This document shows positions 1 through 7,703 of a stretch of 64,000 bases of DNA, in pieces (positions within the stretch are counted from its first letter, which is position 1; each line of letters starts with the position of its first letter). This stretch comes from an uncultured Bacteroidales bacterium (GTDB taxonomy: Bacteria; Bacteroidota; Bacteroidia; Bacteroidales; Bacteroidaceae), in contig CACZCZ010000006.1 in assembly GCA_902779845.1 (NCBI GenBank), forward strand, positions 1 to 64,000. Direction: 5' to 3'. The position numbers and the translations under genes are program-made. The notes below the pieces were generated by a model. That model saw only the letters and a list, made by a program, of their open reading frames with translations, searched no databases and had not been told where the DNA came from.

Positions 1-49
1 GTTCCTCCTTTTTACAACAAAGGTAGGGAATCGGGCCTTCCTATGCAAA
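1..49 (-). promoter_or_regulatory. Promoter and ribosome binding site for a minus-strand gene off the left edge
   Basis: On the minus strand there is a TTTG (49 to 46), a 20-nt spacer and TACCTTTG (25 to 18), a full match to the Bacteroidetes -33/-7 promoter. It is followed by AAAGGAGGAAC at the extreme edge (about 11 to 1), an unusually strong Shine-Dalgarno for this phylum. The start codon should lie just outside the window, so a separate minus-strand gene begins there and is not read through from the HlyD gene alone. Confidence 0.7.
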
Positions 50-99
50 AAAAACTGCTTTTTTTTAGACGTCGCAAACTTAGAGCGTCTCTGTGGTTA

Positions 100-227
100 A
101 AAAAGACTCGAGGACAGGCATGGGGAATGAAGAATGACGAATGAAGAATAAGGATTACCTTAAAATCCTTAAACTCCTTAAACTTGAACCCTAAACCCTA
201 AACCCTAAACCCTAAACCAACCTCGCC
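100..227. repeat. Low-complexity intergenic repeats, including a telomere-like CCCTAAA run
   Basis: This is a patchwork of slippage-type repeats: gaatgaagaatgacgaatgaag near 125-150, then cttaaactcc units, then about four copies of CCCTAAA at 188-217. Similar ttaaggggtttaag text occurs at 4050-4140, so the telomere-like run is best seen as one local variant of a repeat family in this genome. No gene is visible. Confidence 0.7.
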
Positions 228-1352
228 TCACTTCACGTCGGCAATCACCTGATTGCCACGGACGCGGTCGGTCTGCTTCAGGCCCTTCTTCACCTCAATA
301 AAGATGCCGTCTGAAAGGCCGATTTCTATGGGAGTGCGTGTATAGACGGGTTGTTTGTCGGTGCCGCCAATGAGATAGACGAAGGTGCTGTCGCCGCTGA
401 ACTCCACGGCGGACTCAGGTATCGTAAGGACTTTCGCCGCCTCCTCCAGGACAATCTTCGCCGTAGCACTATAGCCACTGCGGATGAAGGCGGCACCAGA
501 GGAGTCGGAGGATGCAAGCTTGACGGCAGCCTTGATTTCAAACTGGTTGGCACCGCCCGTGGTGGCTGTAGCCTTCGGGCTGATGTACTCCAGCGAAGCC
601 GCGAAACTCAGGTCCTGCAGCGCACCGATGGTGATGTCCATGGGCATCCCCACGGACAGGCGTCCCACCTCGGTCTCGTCGATATTCCCGCGGAAGATGA
701 GATTGCTCATGTCGGCAACGGTGGCGATGGTAGTACCATCGTTGAAGGTGTTGCTGAGGATGACGGAGTTACCCACTTTCACCGGGATATCCAGGATAAG
801 GCCGCTGATGGTGCTGCGCACGAGGGTGTTCGAGGAAGAGGCATTGCTGGCAGAGACACCGTCGCGTGTCAGCTCCAGCTGTTCCTGTGCCACGGCGGCC
901 TCCTCACAAGCCTGACGGTAGGACTGCCGCACCTTCTCATACTCGTTGGCCGAGATAAGCCCCTTGTCATAGAGCTTCTGCTGGCGTTCGAAGTCGGTCT
1001 GGGACTGCGCACGGTTGATGTTGGAAAGACGCACGCGGCTCTCAGCTGAGGCGAGCTGGTTCATATCAGGGATGACCTTCAGCTTGGCGATGATCTCGCC
1101 GGCCTCCACGCGCTGACCGGCTTCCTTCAGCAGTTCGGTGATGATACCGCTGATCTGCGGTTTCACAGCCACCTCGTCGCGCGGTTCTATCTTTCCCGTG
1201 ACGATGGTGGCCTTGCTGAGGTCGCGCACTGTGGGTTCCAAGGTCTCATAGCGGACCTGCTTCGGACGCGAGTTGAGATAAAGGAACACGAAGGTTCCGA
1301 TAAAGATAAGTGCCACAAGGGCAAAGAGGATAATGCGTACTGCCTTTTTCAT
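228..1352 (-). CDS. HlyD/MacA-family periplasmic adaptor of an ABC efflux system
   Basis: This 374-residue protein is a membrane-fusion (adaptor) protein that would link an inner-membrane ABC exporter to an outer-membrane channel. It has one N-terminal membrane anchor (about residues 6-26), then a biotinyl-lipoyl-like half-motif around residues 50-92 (ATIVTGKIEPRDEVAVKPQ start), a long alpha-hairpin rich in Gln, Glu and Arg (about 95-165), the second lipoyl half (STISGLILDIPVKVG, about 180-195) and a beta-barrel/membrane-proximal region to the end. It is the last gene of a minus-strand operon, 25 nt after the upstream permease. Length and order are typical of MacA-like adaptors. The substrate is unknown. 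The assignment rests on domain pattern and neighbours. Confidence 0.9.
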   Translation of the reverse strand: MKKAVRIILFALVALIFIGTFVFLYLNSRPKQVRYETLEPTVRDLSKATIVTGKIEPRDEVAVKPQISGIITELLKEAGQRVEAGEIIAKLKVIPDMNQLASAESRVRLSNINRAQSQTDFERQQKLYDKGLISANEYEKVRQSYRQACEEAAVAQEQLELTRDGVSASNASSSNTLVRSTISGLILDIPVKVGNSVILSNTFNDGTTIATVADMSNLIFRGNIDETEVGRLSVGMPMDITIGALQDLSFAASLEYISPKATATTGGANQFEIKAAVKLASSDSSGAAFIRSGYSATAKIVLEEAAKVLTIPESAVEFSGDSTFVYLIGGTDKQPVYTRTPIEIGLSDGIFIEVKKGLKQTDRVRGNQVIADVK

Positions 1353-1377
1353 ATCGTTTTGTTTTTTAGACTCTTAA

Positions 1378-2619
1378 TCATTCTTCCCGCATCGCATCAA
1401 CGGGTTTGATGGCCATGGCTCGCGCAGCAGGAGCAAGCCCCGCCAGCACGCCAAGGGCCGCAAGGAGGGCGGCAGCGCCCACGGCAATCCAAAACGTCAC
1501 CTGGAAATGGGACTGCACGATGCCGTCTTCCGTGAAGCCGAGTTCCATCATCTGCAATATCATGACGGCAAAGAGGATTCCTGTCATTCCGGCGACGGCC
1601 GTGAGCAGGATGCTCTCTGAGATAATCTGCGTGAGGATGACACGCGGCGTAGCACCGATGGCACGTCGAATGCCGATCTCCGTGGTCCGCTCCTTCACGG
1701 TTACCATCATGATATTCGAGACACCGATGGCGCCGGCCAACAAGGTGCCGATGCCTACAAGCCATATCAGGAGATCAACGCCGTCAAAGAGGTTGTCCAT
1801 CATTCCGAAGAGGACTTCGGTATTGAAGACCATGACGGACTTCTCGTCCGCAGGATCTACGTGGTGGGCGCGGGCTATCACCTCGCGGATGCGGGGCGTA
1901 ATGTCATTGATGGTCGTGCCCGGACGGGCTGTGATGGCTATCATCTCTATCTCATCGCCCCTGTTGAAGGCGCGTTGCATCAGAGACAGAGGGATAGCTA
2001 CCGACTCGTCGGCAGTTCCGTTGACACTCATGTTTCCCGTACTGTAATCCACACCGATGACGGTGTAGTAAACAGAATCCAGGCGCACGAGCTGACCGCA
2101 GGGGTCGCCGCCTTGGGGAAAGAGGGTCTTATAGACACGCTTGCCGATGACACAAACCTTACGCTGCTGCGCGATGTCCATATCATTGATGTAGCGGCCG
2201 TAGTAGAGCTTCGGGGTCTCCACCTTGGCATAGTTCGGCAGCAGCCCTTTGACATTGGCATTGAATTTGTTATCGCCGTTGACAGCCTGAACGCCCCATT
2301 TGTTCAGCATCGGGGAGACGACATCGATTTGCGGCACCTGCTCTTGCAGACGCTGGATGTCGCTTGTGGAAAGCGTCCACATCCGCCCCTTGCGGAAGCC
2401 ATGATAGGGTTTGGTCGTCGGCTGTGCCCAGATGATGGCGGAGTTGGTGGCAAAGCCCTCGAAGTTGTTACTGAGCATCTCCTTCATCCCGGCGCCACCT
2501 CCCATGAGGGCTACCAGCATGAATACACCCCAGAAGACGCCGAATCCCGTGAGGAAAGAGCGTGTCTTGTTGCGCAGGAGCGTCTCTAACAGTTCGTGAT
2601 ATGAATCGAGGTCAATCAA
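1378..2619 (-). CDS. FtsX/MacB-family ABC transporter permease (second of two)
   Basis: This is a 413-residue permease. It has an N-terminal transmembrane segment (about 20-45, FLTGFGVFWGVFMLVALMGG), a large periplasmic MacB core domain (about 46-280) and a C-terminal FtsX domain with three helices. The FtsX signature is visible at about 300-330 (IMMVTVKERTTEIGIRRAIG), and the protein ends with IKPVDAMREE, as in MacB/LolC-type permeases. It does not carry its own ATPase, unlike E. coli MacB, so it would use the separate ATPase gene upstream. It is paralogous to the permease at 2790-4049, and the two probably form a heterodimer. The 170-nt gap before it holds low-complexity DNA and a GC-rich palindrome. 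Confidence 0.92.
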   Translation of the reverse strand: MIDLDSYHELLETLLRNKTRSFLTGFGVFWGVFMLVALMGGGAGMKEMLSNNFEGFATNSAIIWAQPTTKPYHGFRKGRMWTLSTSDIQRLQEQVPQIDVVSPMLNKWGVQAVNGDNKFNANVKGLLPNYAKVETPKLYYGRYINDMDIAQQRKVCVIGKRVYKTLFPQGGDPCGQLVRLDSVYYTVIGVDYSTGNMSVNGTADESVAIPLSLMQRAFNRGDEIEMIAITARPGTTINDITPRIREVIARAHHVDPADEKSVMVFNTEVLFGMMDNLFDGVDLLIWLVGIGTLLAGAIGVSNIMMVTVKERTTEIGIRRAIGATPRVILTQIISESILLTAVAGMTGILFAVMILQMMELGFTEDGIVQSHFQVTFWIAVGAAALLAALGVLAGLAPAARAMAIKPVDAMREE

Positions 2620-2789
2620 TTTGACAATTTGACGATTTTACAATTTGACGATTTATTTCGACATTGCGATATTTCGATATATCGACATTTCTAGTAATTC
2701 TTATTTTTCACTTTTCACTCTTTCACTTTTCACTTTTCACTTTTCATTTCCTCCCCTCGCCTTTCGGAGAGGGGGCGGGGGTGAGGCTC
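2620..2789. repeat. Intergenic low-complexity DNA with a GC-rich palindromic element
   Basis: The gap between the two permease genes holds caatttgacgatt repeats (2620-2660), cacttttcac repeats (2707-2748) and, at 2750-2789, a GC-rich element (ctcccctcgcctttcggagagg...gggggtgagg). The last is the same family as the element at 11810-11880, with CCCCTC/GAGAGGG arms. It sits against the 3' end of the upstream permease gene. Confidence 0.7.
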
Positions 2790-4049
2790 TCACTCCGCCC
2801 TGAGGGCTTCAATGGGACGTATTCGTGCGGCTTTCAGCGCGGGGATCAGGCCAGCGACAGTGCCGGCGACGATGAGGACGAAGGTGACGCCGAGGCAAGT
2901 GCCAAGGCCCACGGTGGGATTCACGAAGAGGGTGGTGGTGAACAACCCCGTCTCGATGGGTTTGGAGCCCAGCGTAGCATCCATATAGAAGTTAGCGCCT
3001 ATGCCAAGGAGCATCCCGATGTAGCCGAAGAAGCCTGTCACGATGATACTCTCTGTGATGATGATTCTCAGGATGACGAAAGGCGAAGCGCCGATGGCCT
3101 TGCGAATGCCAAACTCATGGGTTCGCTCGCGCACCGTAATCAACATAATATTCGACACCCCAACGATACCGCTCAGCAGCGTAAACAAGCCGATGATCCA
3201 CAGCGCTATGCGGATGATGTTCATTCCCTTGGACATCTGCAACGCCTGTGTGAAACGGTTCCAAATCCAGATGGCATCTTCATCGTCGGGGGCTGCACTG
3301 TGCTGACGATTGATGGTGGCACGGTAGCGCGCTTCGAAGGCTTCATTCTCCTTCTCGCTTTCGAGGCCATGGAAGGAGAAGACAATGCGGCCCACGCGAT
3401 TCCCTAAATTGTAGATGGTCTGCAACGTCGTGAAAGGAACGGTGACATCCGAACTCATACGACTCTTATCCTCTTGTTCGATGCCGACAACAGTGAAGGC
3501 CATCTCCCCAACTTTCACCGTCTTGCCAATGAGCGAACGCGGCGCGCGGGGATACAGCTCGCGGGCCTGATTCTCGGGCAAGACAAGAACCTTGCGGCGA
3601 TCGCGGATATCCATATCATTGATGAAACGTCCGGCAGAGAGTTTCACCTTATTGATGTTGGAAAACATCGGATAAACACCGCGAAGACTGCTGCTGACAT
3701 AGTTCTCACCATAGGTCACCGACACACCGCTCTCCATGATGATGGCTCCTGCCTGATCAATATTCTGTTGGAAGCGCGTCTGCGTCACCGTTAAGTCATT
3801 GTCGTCAAGGGTAATGGAGCGTCCTTCTTTCAGACCCTCGTAGGGCTTTGATGTCATCCCGCCGAAAATCATCATGGAGTTGTCGATATAGCGGTCGTTG
3901 TTGGCCTCCTGAGCATTGATGAGCCCATTGCCCGCCCCGAGAAGCACGATGAGCATGAAGATCCCCCAAGCCACCGCGAAGCCGGTGAGGGAAGTTCGCA
4001 GCTTGTTGCGCTGCGCCGTTTGCCATATTTCACCAAGGAGTCCGAACAA
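2790..4049 (-). CDS. FtsX/MacB-family ABC transporter permease (first of two)
   Basis: This 419-residue permease has the same architecture as its downstream paralogue: an N-terminal helix (about 20-42, LTGFAVAWGIFMLIVLLGAG), a MacB-like periplasmic domain, then three C-terminal helices with the FtsX motif at about 305-330 (IMLITVRERTHEFGIRKAIG) and a terminal IRPIEALRAE. It has no ATPase domain. It should pair with the other permease and the ATPase at 4207-4869, with the HlyD protein as adaptor. Such tetrads are common in Bacteroidetes and are usually annotated as antimicrobial-peptide-type exporters, but the substrate is not evident. Confidence 0.92.
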   Translation of the reverse strand: MFGLLGEIWQTAQRNKLRTSLTGFAVAWGIFMLIVLLGAGNGLINAQEANNDRYIDNSMMIFGGMTSKPYEGLKEGRSITLDDNDLTVTQTRFQQNIDQAGAIIMESGVSVTYGENYVSSSLRGVYPMFSNINKVKLSAGRFINDMDIRDRRKVLVLPENQARELYPRAPRSLIGKTVKVGEMAFTVVGIEQEDKSRMSSDVTVPFTTLQTIYNLGNRVGRIVFSFHGLESEKENEAFEARYRATINRQHSAAPDDEDAIWIWNRFTQALQMSKGMNIIRIALWIIGLFTLLSGIVGVSNIMLITVRERTHEFGIRKAIGASPFVILRIIITESIIVTGFFGYIGMLLGIGANFYMDATLGSKPIETGLFTTTLFVNPTVGLGTCLGVTFVLIVAGTVAGLIPALKAARIRPIEALRAE

Positions 4050-4206
4050 GCTATTGAGAGTTTAAGAGTTTAAGAGTTGAAGGGGCTTAAGAGTTTAAGG
4101 GGTTTAAGAGTTTAAGGGGTTTAAGGGGTTTAAGATTCAGGATTCAGGATTCAAGTTTAAGAGTTTCATTTATCATTTATCATTTATCACTAGTAATCCT
4201 TATTCT
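4050..4206. repeat. Low-complexity intergenic repeat (gtttaagag / tttaagggg / tttatcatt units)
   Basis: The 157-nt gap between the ATPase and first permease genes consists almost wholly of short direct repeats: gtttaagag and tttaagggg units (4055-4140), attcaggattcagg, and tttatcatttatcatttatc (4170-4190). The tttatcatt unit is the same text that recurs at 32720-32760 and 33490-33590, and it is read as signal peptide in two genes further right. Confidence 0.75.
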
Positions 4207-4869
4207 TCATTCCTCAATCACTCCGTCTTTGATGCGGATGATACGGTTGGTCTGTGCCGCCACGTTAGGGTCGTGGGTCACAATGACCATCGTAATGCCT
4301 TCCTCACGGTTCAGGCGCTTCAGCAACTCCATCACCTCGACACCTGTCTTGGAGTCCAGTGCTCCCGTAGGTTCATCGGCAAGGATGATCTTCGGACGTG
4401 TCACCAGGGCACGGGCGATGGCCACACGCTGGCGCTGACCGCCCGACATCTCATTGGGATAATGTTCCGCCCAGTCAGTAAGGCCCATCTTAGCCAACTC
4501 CTCCATCGCCATCTGATGACGCTTCTTTCGCGAGACGCCCTGATAGAACAGAGGCAGCTCCACATTCTCCACGGCGGTCTTGAAACCTATCAGGTTGAAC
4601 GACTGGAAAATAAAGCCTATCAGGCGGTTACGGTACTCGGCAGCTCGCGTCTCGCTGAGGTCTTTGATCAGTGTTCCTGCCAGGCTGTACTCGCCCTCGT
4701 CGTAGTCGTCGAGGATGCCTAATATATTTAATAAGGTGGATTTTCCGGAACCCGAAGCTCCCATGATGCTCACCAGCTCTCCCTCGGCGATGTCGAGGTC
4801 GATGCCTTTCAGAACATGCAAAGGCTGAGCACCGAAATAGGTCTTATGAATACCGTGAAGGTGTATCAT
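4207..4869 (-). CDS. ABC transporter ATPase, LolD/MacB type
   Basis: This 220-residue nucleotide-binding subunit powers the two FtsX-type permeases next to it. All ABC motifs are present: Walker A GASGSGKST, Q-loop IFQSFNLI, signature MSGGQRQRVAIARAL, Walker B ILADEPTGALD and the switch His in VTHD. I place the start at the ATG ending at 4869 (MIHLHGIHKTYFG) rather than the longer in-frame start at 4908. The extension would overlap the upstream gene, and its sequence (ASPVTPSARYNT) is not family-like. With this start the gene begins 4 nt after the DUF1846 stop, which suggests translational coupling. Confidence 0.93.
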   Translation of the reverse strand: MIHLHGIHKTYFGAQPLHVLKGIDLDIAEGELVSIMGASGSGKSTLLNILGILDDYDEGEYSLAGTLIKDLSETRAAEYRNRLIGFIFQSFNLIGFKTAVENVELPLFYQGVSRKKRHQMAMEELAKMGLTDWAEHYPNEMSGGQRQRVAIARALVTRPKIILADEPTGALDSKTGVEVMELLKRLNREEGITMVIVTHDPNVAAQTNRIIRIKDGVIEE

Positions 4870-4873
4870 CGTG

Positions 4874-6340
4874 TTATACCTTGCGGACGGGGTCACAGGT
4901 GAGGCCACAGCCCAGTTTCTTGAATATCTTTCTATCTACTTCGCCCAACATCACCGTAGCGTGAACCTGGCATCCATCCAGCTGCGGAAGGGTGTCAAGA
5001 GCGCGGCGACAGTTCTCGTCGTGCTGCGAGAGCACGGCCAGGGCTATAAGCACCTCGTCGGTGTGCAGACGCGGGTTGTTGCCATGGAGCATGGAGGTTT
5101 TCATGCGCTGAATAGGGACTATCATATCCTGCGGAATCAGCTTCAAGGCGTGGTCGATGCCGGCCAGATACTTCGTAGCATTCAGCAACAAGGCTGCACA
5201 GGGTCCCAGCAAATCGCTGGTGTCAGCGGTGATGATGGTGCCGTCCTCCAGTTCGATAGCCGCCGACGGATTTCCCGACTGCAGGCGGCGCTCATAGGCC
5301 GCGACAGTCGTAGGACGTGAAGCGGTGGTGAGCTTCATCTGCTTCATCAGCAGGGCAATCTTGTTCACCTCATCGTTGCCTTTCTTGCCATCCAGCATCT
5401 CACCCAGCGCGGCATAATAGCGGCGGATGATCTCCTGCTTCGATGCCTCGCAGCACACCTCGTCATCGGAAATACAGAAACCGGCCATATTCACGCCCAT
5501 GTCCGTAGGCGACTTATACGGACTCTCGCCGTAGATGCTTTCGAAGATGGCATTCAGCACCGGGAATATCTCGATATCGCGATTGTAGTTGACGGAGGTC
5601 TTCCCATAGGCTTCGAGGTGGAAAGGGTCAATCATATTGACATCGTTGAGGTCTGCGGTGGCGGCCTCATAAGCTACGTTGACGGGGTGCTTCAAGGGGA
5701 TTGACCAGATGGGGAAGGTCTCAAACTTGGCATAACCGGCCTTCACGCCTCTGCGGTTCTCGCCCCACAGCTGGCTCAGGCAGACAGCCATCTTACCGCT
5801 TCCGGGGCCAGGGGCCGTGACCACAACCAGCGGACGCGAGGTCTCCACGAAATCATTTTTGCCAAAGCCTTCCTCGGAGTCGATAAGCTCCACATTGGTG
5901 GGATAGCCCTCTATCAAATAATGATAGTACACGCGCACGCGACCCAAACGCTCCAGCTGCTCGCGGAAGGCGACAGCGGAGGCCTGACCGTTGAAATGTG
6001 TAATGACAACAGAGCTGACCAACAGCCCACGGTCTGTGAAGACGTCGCGCAAACGGAGCACATCCTCGTTATAGGTGATGCCCAGATCGCCGCGGACCTT
6101 GTTGCGTTCGATGTCCTCGGCGCTAATGACAATGATGATCTCGACATCGTCCTTCAGCTGCATCAGCATCCGAAGTTTGCTGTCGGGCTGAAAACCGGGG
6201 AGCACGCGGCTGGCGTGATAGTCGTCATAGAGTTTTCCGCCAAACTCCATATACAACTTATCGCCGAATTGCGCGATGCGCTCTTTGATTCGCTCCGACT
6301 GTATGCGGAGATATTTCTCGTTGTCAAAACCTTGTTTCAT
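4874..6340 (-). CDS. DUF1846 family protein
   Basis: This 488-residue protein matches the DUF1846 family (cytosolic, alpha/beta, roughly 490-500 residues, found in Firmicutes and Bacteroidetes). It begins MKQGFDNEKYLRIQSERI and holds the glycine-rich stretch VVVTAPGPGSGKMAVCLSQLW near residue 175, which resembles a nucleotide-binding loop, and the conserved SPTDMGVNMAGF block near 300. No biochemical role is established to my knowledge. It is the first gene of the minus-strand operon, has its own promoter (6389-6419), and lies 4 nt from the ABC ATPase gene, so it is probably co-transcribed with the exporter. A functional link to export is only inferred. Confidence 0.9.
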   Translation of the reverse strand: MKQGFDNEKYLRIQSERIKERIAQFGDKLYMEFGGKLYDDYHASRVLPGFQPDSKLRMLMQLKDDVEIIIVISAEDIERNKVRGDLGITYNEDVLRLRDVFTDRGLLVSSVVITHFNGQASAVAFREQLERLGRVRVYYHYLIEGYPTNVELIDSEEGFGKNDFVETSRPLVVVTAPGPGSGKMAVCLSQLWGENRRGVKAGYAKFETFPIWSIPLKHPVNVAYEAATADLNDVNMIDPFHLEAYGKTSVNYNRDIEIFPVLNAIFESIYGESPYKSPTDMGVNMAGFCISDDEVCCEASKQEIIRRYYAALGEMLDGKKGNDEVNKIALLMKQMKLTTASRPTTVAAYERRLQSGNPSAAIELEDGTIITADTSDLLGPCAALLLNATKYLAGIDHALKLIPQDMIVPIQRMKTSMLHGNNPRLHTDEVLIALAVLSQHDENCRRALDTLPQLDGCQVHATVMLGEVDRKIFKKLGCGLTCDPVRKV

Positions 6341-6388
6341 TTCACTGTTTTTTTCGTCCGAAGGATAAACTCCTCCTCATTTTCGCCG

Positions 6389-6419
6389 CAAAAGTACTGC
6401 ATTTCGATGACTTCTCAAA
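6389..6419 (-). promoter_or_regulatory. Promoter of the DUF1846-ABC exporter operon
   Basis: On the minus strand a TTTG (6419 to 6416) is separated by 19 nt from TACTTTTG (6396 to 6389), which fits the Bacteroidetes -33/-7 consensus. The predicted start of transcription is about 40 nt upstream of the ATG ending at 6340. The leader reads aatgaggaggag, a purine-rich tract that may help ribosome binding. Confidence 0.75.
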
Positions 6420-6442
6420 AGAAAAGATATACAAAATAGGTT

Positions 6443-6480
6443 AAAACAACAAAAGGGCCGCTTCACAGCGACCCTGTTGC
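6443..6480 (-). terminator. Rho-independent-like terminator, minus strand
   Basis: Read on the minus strand there is a stem AGGGTCGCT / AGCGGCCCT with a GTGA loop and one internal mismatch pair, followed by TTTTGTTGTTTT. It is placed to end transcription from the BadF-like gene (6691-7530), or from a short transcript starting near 6540. Confidence 0.65.
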
Positions 6481-6547
6481 TTCAGTCTTTAGGTATTAGT
6501 CCGTTTAAGGTAAAAAGATTGTTTTCAGGATAACGGCAGCAAAGATA
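6443..6547 (-). ncRNA. Possible small RNA between BadF-like and DUF1846 genes
   Basis: On the minus strand, TATCTTTG at 6547-6540 is a good -7 box, though the nearest TTTG lies 26 nt upstream, which is too far for the usual spacing. It is followed about 60 nt later by the terminator hairpin at 6443-6480. The predicted transcript is about 90 nt, has no ORF of note, and does not reach the next gene, which has its own promoter. It could equally be just the 3' trailer of the BadF-like mRNA. I do not recognise an RNA family with certainty. Confidence 0.35.
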
Positions 6548-6690
6548 GGGGTAAACGGCATTGGTTGTTCTCTCAAATATATGTTAAATAGCATATTTAT
6601 GGGAAAAATAGTAAAAATTCTTCTATCCAAAACCGAATGAGTGTACATTATACCCCTTCTTTTGCAACCCCAAGTTTGCAAAACAGAACT
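6481..6690. other. Intergenic region downstream of the BadF-like gene
   Basis: Apart from the -7-like box at 6540-6547, this AT-rich stretch shows only a short inverted pair (atatgttaaatagcatat, 6579-6597). No ORF with coding character was seen. Confidence 0.5.
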
Positions 6691-7530
6691 CTAAGATGCT
6701 GCCTGGGTGCAGTGAAAGTCGAAAAGTCGCTGTATGGGCTGCGGCTCAACAAAACCTAAGGTAAGTCGCTCTTTCTCAGCCGCTTCGCGCAGCACTTTCT
6801 CAAAAGCGGCCGCAACGCCGCCTACGAAGTTCACAGGGAGGTCCGGACGTTTGTAGGGCACCACATTGCGATGGAAGAAACGGCGGAATTCGCGCACAAG
6901 GAAAGCGTGAACCTCACGGTCGTCCTGAACACGGGAGATGAAAGGAACCAGAGAAGCCAGAAAGCGGTTTGCCTGCGGCTGACGATAAACGCGGTCTATG
7001 ATCTCGGCTTGTGTCAGCTTGTGGTACCTCAGGAAGCTGCTGCACAGGGACTTATGATAGGCGTTCTTGAGGATATCACCCACGAAGAGACGTCCCAGCA
7101 CAGCACCACTGCCTTCGTCGCCCAAAATCCAACCCAAGGGCGACACATTTTGGACGATGTTCTTGCCGTCGTAAAGACATGAATTAGAGCCGGTTCCCAA
7201 AATACAAGCAATGCCCTCGGCATTGCCACACAGGGCACGGGCCGCCCCCAGCAAGTCGCTTTCCGCATGGACGACAGCATCGGGGAAAGAATCCTGCAGG
7301 CAGCGACGGACGGCATCGGAATAAGGCGCCACACAGCCTGCACCATAGAAAAAGATTTCACCGACATCTGCCGCCAGCTCCTGGGCTACTGCGGAAACAA
7401 TTCTTTGAATACTCTCCTCATCGTCACGGACGGGATTAATACCCACTGTCTGTACACTGCAGGAATTGCCTTCCGCCATTTGCAACCGCCATTGAGTCTT
7501 GGTTGAACCGCTATCAACAATCAATTTCAT
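6691..7530 (-). CDS. BadF/BadG/BcrA/BcrD ATPase family protein (N-acetylglucosamine kinase-like)
   Basis: This 279-residue protein has the actin-like ATPase (ASKHA) fold of the BadF family, which in Bacteroidetes is often annotated as N-acetylglucosamine kinase. The N-terminal phosphate-1 loop is visible (MKLIVDSGSTKTQW, residues 1-14), as are the phosphate-2 motif GTGSNSCLYDG (about 112-122), LGWILGDEGSGAVLG (about 132-146) and a C-terminal adenosine-type motif with VNFVGGVAAAF. It probably phosphorylates an amino sugar in the cytosol, but the exact substrate is not shown by sequence. It is monocistronic and divergent from the DUF3078 gene. A -7 box TACTTTTG lies at 7562-7555 on the minus strand. 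Confidence 0.85.
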   Translation of the reverse strand: MKLIVDSGSTKTQWRLQMAEGNSCSVQTVGINPVRDDEESIQRIVSAVAQELAADVGEIFFYGAGCVAPYSDAVRRCLQDSFPDAVVHAESDLLGAARALCGNAEGIACILGTGSNSCLYDGKNIVQNVSPLGWILGDEGSGAVLGRLFVGDILKNAYHKSLCSSFLRYHKLTQAEIIDRVYRQPQANRFLASLVPFISRVQDDREVHAFLVREFRRFFHRNVVPYKRPDLPVNFVGGVAAAFEKVLREAAEKERLTLGFVEPQPIQRLFDFHCTQAAS

Positions 7531-7554
7531 TGCTATTTTGTTTTAAATTCGGCC

Positions 7555-7562
7555 CAAAAGTA
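7555..7562 (-). promoter_or_regulatory. -7 promoter element for the BadF-like gene
   Basis: TACTTTTG on the minus strand, 25 nt upstream of the start codon. No clear TTTG is found at the expected -33 distance. Confidence 0.5.
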
Positions 7563-7668
7563 CAAAAAACTATCCATTCACCAGCACGAAAACACACGAA
7601 ACTACACCTTATTTAATAAATGAATGTTTTTCTTGCAGCAAAAAATAGGTGCTTTCACAAAAAAACCG

Positions 7669-7676
7669 TACCTTTG
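7669..7676 (+). promoter_or_regulatory. -7 promoter element for the DUF3078-engB-yidC gene string
   Basis: TACCTTTG matches the Bacteroidetes -7 consensus and lies 27 nt before the ATG at 7704. The -33 region is AT-rich without a clear TTTG. The close spacing of the following genes suggests that this promoter may serve the whole set up to 15812. Confidence 0.6.
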
Positions 7677-7703
7677 CATCCAAATTGACAAACCCATCCT
7701 GGA

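Noticed and set aside
185-217. Eukaryotic telomere or contamination
   Set aside because: The flanking genes are bacterial and continuous, and related slippage repeats occur in other gaps of the window.
2664-3407. 247-residue plus-strand frame covering the permease gap
   Set aside because: It begins in low-complexity repeats and runs antisense to the permease gene, and has no recognisable domain.
4870-4908. Extended N-terminus of the ABC ATPase (start at 4908)
   Set aside because: It overlaps the DUF1846 3' end and adds residues not seen in the family; MIHLHGI at 4869 is the natural start.
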